DNA from: Oscillospiraceae bacterium
Lineage (GTDB): Bacteria > Bacillota > Clostridia > Oscillospirales > Oscillospiraceae
Assembly: GCA_020025175.1 (NCBI GenBank)
Contig: JAHHSM010000086.1
Location: 1-7,307 of the forward strand
DNA length: 7,307 nt
Direction: 5' to 3'
Shown here: one piece after another, positions 5,439 through 7,307 of the stretch
Position numbering within the stretch: position 1 is the stretch's first letter
Layout: each line of letters starts with the position of its first letter
The notes under the pieces: model-generated
Seen by the model: only the letters and a program-made list of their open reading frames with translations
Database searches by the model: none
What the model was told of the DNA's origin: nothing
Position numbers and translations under genes: made by a program

Positions 5439-7247
5439 ATGAAGAAGACACTTGCATTGTTGCTGGCTCTTGCTATGTCCTTGACTTTGGTCGCATGTGG
5501 CAGCGGCAACAAAAATTCGGATGGCGCCCTTTCGGTCTGTTTGGCCAGTGAGCCTGACAGCATCGATCCCGCACTGAACTCCGCTGTTGACGGCGGTACC
5601 TTGACCAGCCACCTGTTTGCCGGTTTGGCAAAGTGGGAAAAAGACGAAGCTGGTAAGCTGGTAATTGCTGCCAATGCAGCTGAGGAGCTTGTAGAAGGCG
5701 TTGCGAATGAAGATGGCACTGTTACCTACACCTACACCCTGCGTGAAGGCATGACCTGGTCTGATGGTGAGCCTGTTACCGCAGCTGACTTTGTATTTGC
5801 ATGGCAGCGCGCTGCGTCTACCGAACTGGCTGCTGACTACGGCTATATGTTCCAGGTAGTGGACGGCTATACAGATATTTGGGCAACTGATGCTGATGGC
5901 AACTATGTAAATCCTGATGCCGAGCTGAATGTTAAGGCAGTAGATGAGAGAACTCTGGAAGTTACTTTGGTAAATGCGATTCCTTATTGGAATGAGCTTC
6001 TGGCATTCCCCGTCTATTTCCCTGTACGTGAAGATGTCGTTGAGAATGAGTCTTGGGCAACTGATCCCTCCACCTATGTCTGCAATGGTCCTTATACCAT
6101 CACTGGTTGGAAGCACAACAGCGTGATTACGCTGGAGAAGAATCCCAACTATTTTGATGCTGATAAGATCACAATGGAGAAGATCAACTTCTATCTGTCC
6201 GATGATCAAAACAACATGCTGAGCAACTTTGAGCGCGGTGACTGGCTGCTGATCGATGATGTTCCCAACAACGAAATCGACAACCTGAAGACTACTTATC
6301 CTGATGAGTTTGTCATTGCAGGTCAGATCGGTACTTATTATGTCTGCTGGAATATCAATGAGAATCTGCTGCCTGCATCCAGCACTTTGACCGGCACTGA
6401 GGCTGAGGCTGCTGAGGCTGAAATTCGTCGTGCAATCAGCTTGATTTTCGACCGTAACTACATTACCGAGAAGATCGGTCAGGCAGGTCAGGAGCCTGCA
6501 TCCTCCTTTGTGGCTATGGGTATGACCAATCCCGATGGCAGCGAATTCTACTCCACTTCCGGTCACAGTGATGAATACGATGGTTATTATAATGTTGCAC
6601 CTGAGGCTCATGAAGCAAACTACGCTGCAGCAATTGAAACGCTGAAGAAGTATTATACTTTCGATGAGGCTACCGGCAAGTTTACGGATGTTCCTGCTTT
6701 GACCTACCTGTATAATACTTCCGATAGTCATAAGGCAATCGCTGAATATCTGGCAGGTGCCATGAATTCTATTGGTATCACTGTACAGCTGGAAAATCAG
6801 GAATGGAATACCTTCCTCAACACTCGTAAAAACGGCGATTATTCCATTGCTCGTAATGGCTGGCTGGCTGACTACAACGATCCTATCTGCTTCCTGGATA
6901 TGTGGACTACCAGATCTGGTAACAACGATGTCCAGTTTGGTAAGGGTGAGCATGAAAAGCTGGCAATGTATGATATGGATTTGACTCCCTATGGCTATGA
7001 TATCAAGGTTGAGAACGGCACCTGGGCTGAAACCTATGATGTGCTGATTTCCAAGATCACTACCTGCACCGATAACGAAAAGCGTTATGCAATGATGCAT
7101 CTGGCTGAGGATATGCTGATGGATACCGGCTGCATTGTTCCTCTGTACTTCTACACTGATATCTACATGTTGGATCAGAGCGTACAGGGATTCTACAGCA
7201 ATCCTCTGGGCTTTAAGTACTTCATGCACACCACTATTGGTGAATAA
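5439..7247 (+). CDS. oppA: Oligopeptide-binding lipoprotein OppA (ABC importer)
   Basis: This 602-residue lipoprotein of the family 5 solute-binding proteins captures peptides outside the cell and delivers them to OppBC. The signal peptide has MKK, a hydrophobic core and the lipobox LVAC, with Cys20 as the lipidated residue, followed by a short Gly/Ser/Asn linker. Family marks are EPDSIDPALN (38-47), SDGEPVTAADFVFAWQR (after about 108), NGPYTITGW (216-224), KNPNYFDADK, RAISLIFDR and GWLADYNDP (474-482), the last close to the GWCADYN region of enterobacterial OppA. At about 600 residues it is longer than the roughly 540 of E. coli OppA, with acidic insertions such as EAEAAEAE (321-328). The region 5400-7229 is free of in-phase TTA, CTA and TCA codons, a sign of high-expression codon choice. 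It ends the operon, just before the terminator. Peptide specificity is unknown. Confidence 0.95.
   Translation: MKKTLALLLALAMSLTLVACGSGNKNSDGALSVCLASEPDSIDPALNSAVDGGTLTSHLFAGLAKWEKDEAGKLVIAANAAEELVEGVANEDGTVTYTYTLREGMTWSDGEPVTAADFVFAWQRAASTELAADYGYMFQVVDGYTDIWATDADGNYVNPDAELNVKAVDERTLEVTLVNAIPYWNELLAFPVYFPVREDVVENESWATDPSTYVCNGPYTITGWKHNSVITLEKNPNYFDADKITMEKINFYLSDDQNNMLSNFERGDWLLIDDVPNNEIDNLKTTYPDEFVIAGQIGTYYVCWNINENLLPASSTLTGTEAEAAEAEIRRAISLIFDRNYITEKIGQAGQEPASSFVAMGMTNPDGSEFYSTSGHSDEYDGYYNVAPEAHEANYAAAIETLKKYYTFDEATGKFTDVPALTYLYNTSDSHKAIAEYLAGAMNSIGITVQLENQEWNTFLNTRKNGDYSIARNGWLADYNDPICFLDMWTTRSGNNDVQFGKGEHEKLAMYDMDLTPYGYDIKVENGTWAETYDVLISKITTCTDNEKRYAMMHLAEDMLMDTGCIVPLYFYTDIYMLDQSVQGFYSNPLGFKYFMHTTIGE
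6399..6422 (+). repeat. Short GAG-GCT codon repeat inside oppA
   Basis: GAGGCT occurs three times, interrupted by one extra GCT and ending in GAA, encoding EAEAAEAE (321-328). It sits in a loop just before the conserved RRAISLIFDR helix. The low-complexity, slippage-prone tract probably gives an acidic surface insertion of variable length. Confidence 0.6.
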
Positions 7248-7271
7248 GCACTCAAGGCTTACGTCTGAATC

Positions 7272-7306
7272 AAAAAAGGGCTGCTCCGCAGGAGCAGCCC
7301 TTTTTT
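7272..7306 (+). terminator. Strong intrinsic terminator of the opp operon
   Basis: GGGCTGCTCC (7278-7287) pairs perfectly with GGAGCAGCCC (7291-7300) around the loop GCA. Six T follow (7301-7306) and six A precede (7272-7277). It begins 25 nt after the oppA stop codon. Because of the A-tract it can also work for transcription arriving from the other side. Confidence 0.95.
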
Positions 7307-7307
7307 G

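Noticed and set aside
5400..7229. 609-codon open frame on the minus strand opposite oppA
   Set aside because: It is codon-aligned with oppA and exists only because oppA avoids TTA, CTA and TCA. The translation shows no recognisable domain, and no start signals were seen.

Overview
The window looks like a chromosomal segment from a low-to-mid GC Gram-positive anaerobe, most likely a gut-type member of the Clostridia (Bacillota). The signs are strong AGGAGG-type ribosome binding sites on every gene, sigma-A promoters with 17-nt spacers, a short lipoprotein signal peptide ending in an LVAC lipobox, and a strong U-tract terminator. The assignment below phylum is inference, possibly an Oscillospiraceae-like lineage.

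Layout. (1) Positions 1-132: a tRNA-Leu(UAG) gene on the minus strand with an encoded CCA, followed downstream by a hairpin cut by the window edge. (2) Positions 133-271: a divergent control region. It holds a minus-strand promoter for the tRNA, a plus-strand extended -10 promoter with a 6-3-6 palindrome over its -35 region, and a perfect GC-rich hairpin just before the ribosome binding site of the next gene. (3) Positions 272-1012: an FMN-dependent nitroreductase-family oxidoreductase. (4) Positions 1013-1296: an AT-rich gap with a very good sigma-A promoter and a leader of about 120 nt that can fold into a compact three-way junction. (5) Positions 1297-7247: a complete oligopeptide ABC importer operon in the order oppB-oppC-oppD-oppF-oppA. 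A stem-loop lies between oppF and oppA, and a strong intrinsic terminator (7272-7306) closes the unit.

How the genes work together. OppA is the membrane-anchored lipoprotein that captures peptides outside the cell. OppB and OppC form the membrane channel. OppD and OppF are the two ATPases on the cytoplasmic side. All five are intact, on one strand and tightly spaced, so one transcript probably makes the whole transporter. The nitroreductase has no visible functional link to it and has its own promoter.

I see no mobile element, CRISPR array, defence system or clearly novel gene system. The gene content is ordinary. The parts worth a second look are non-coding: the opp leader fold, the oppF-oppA stem-loop, and the palindrome plus hairpin ahead of the nitroreductase.
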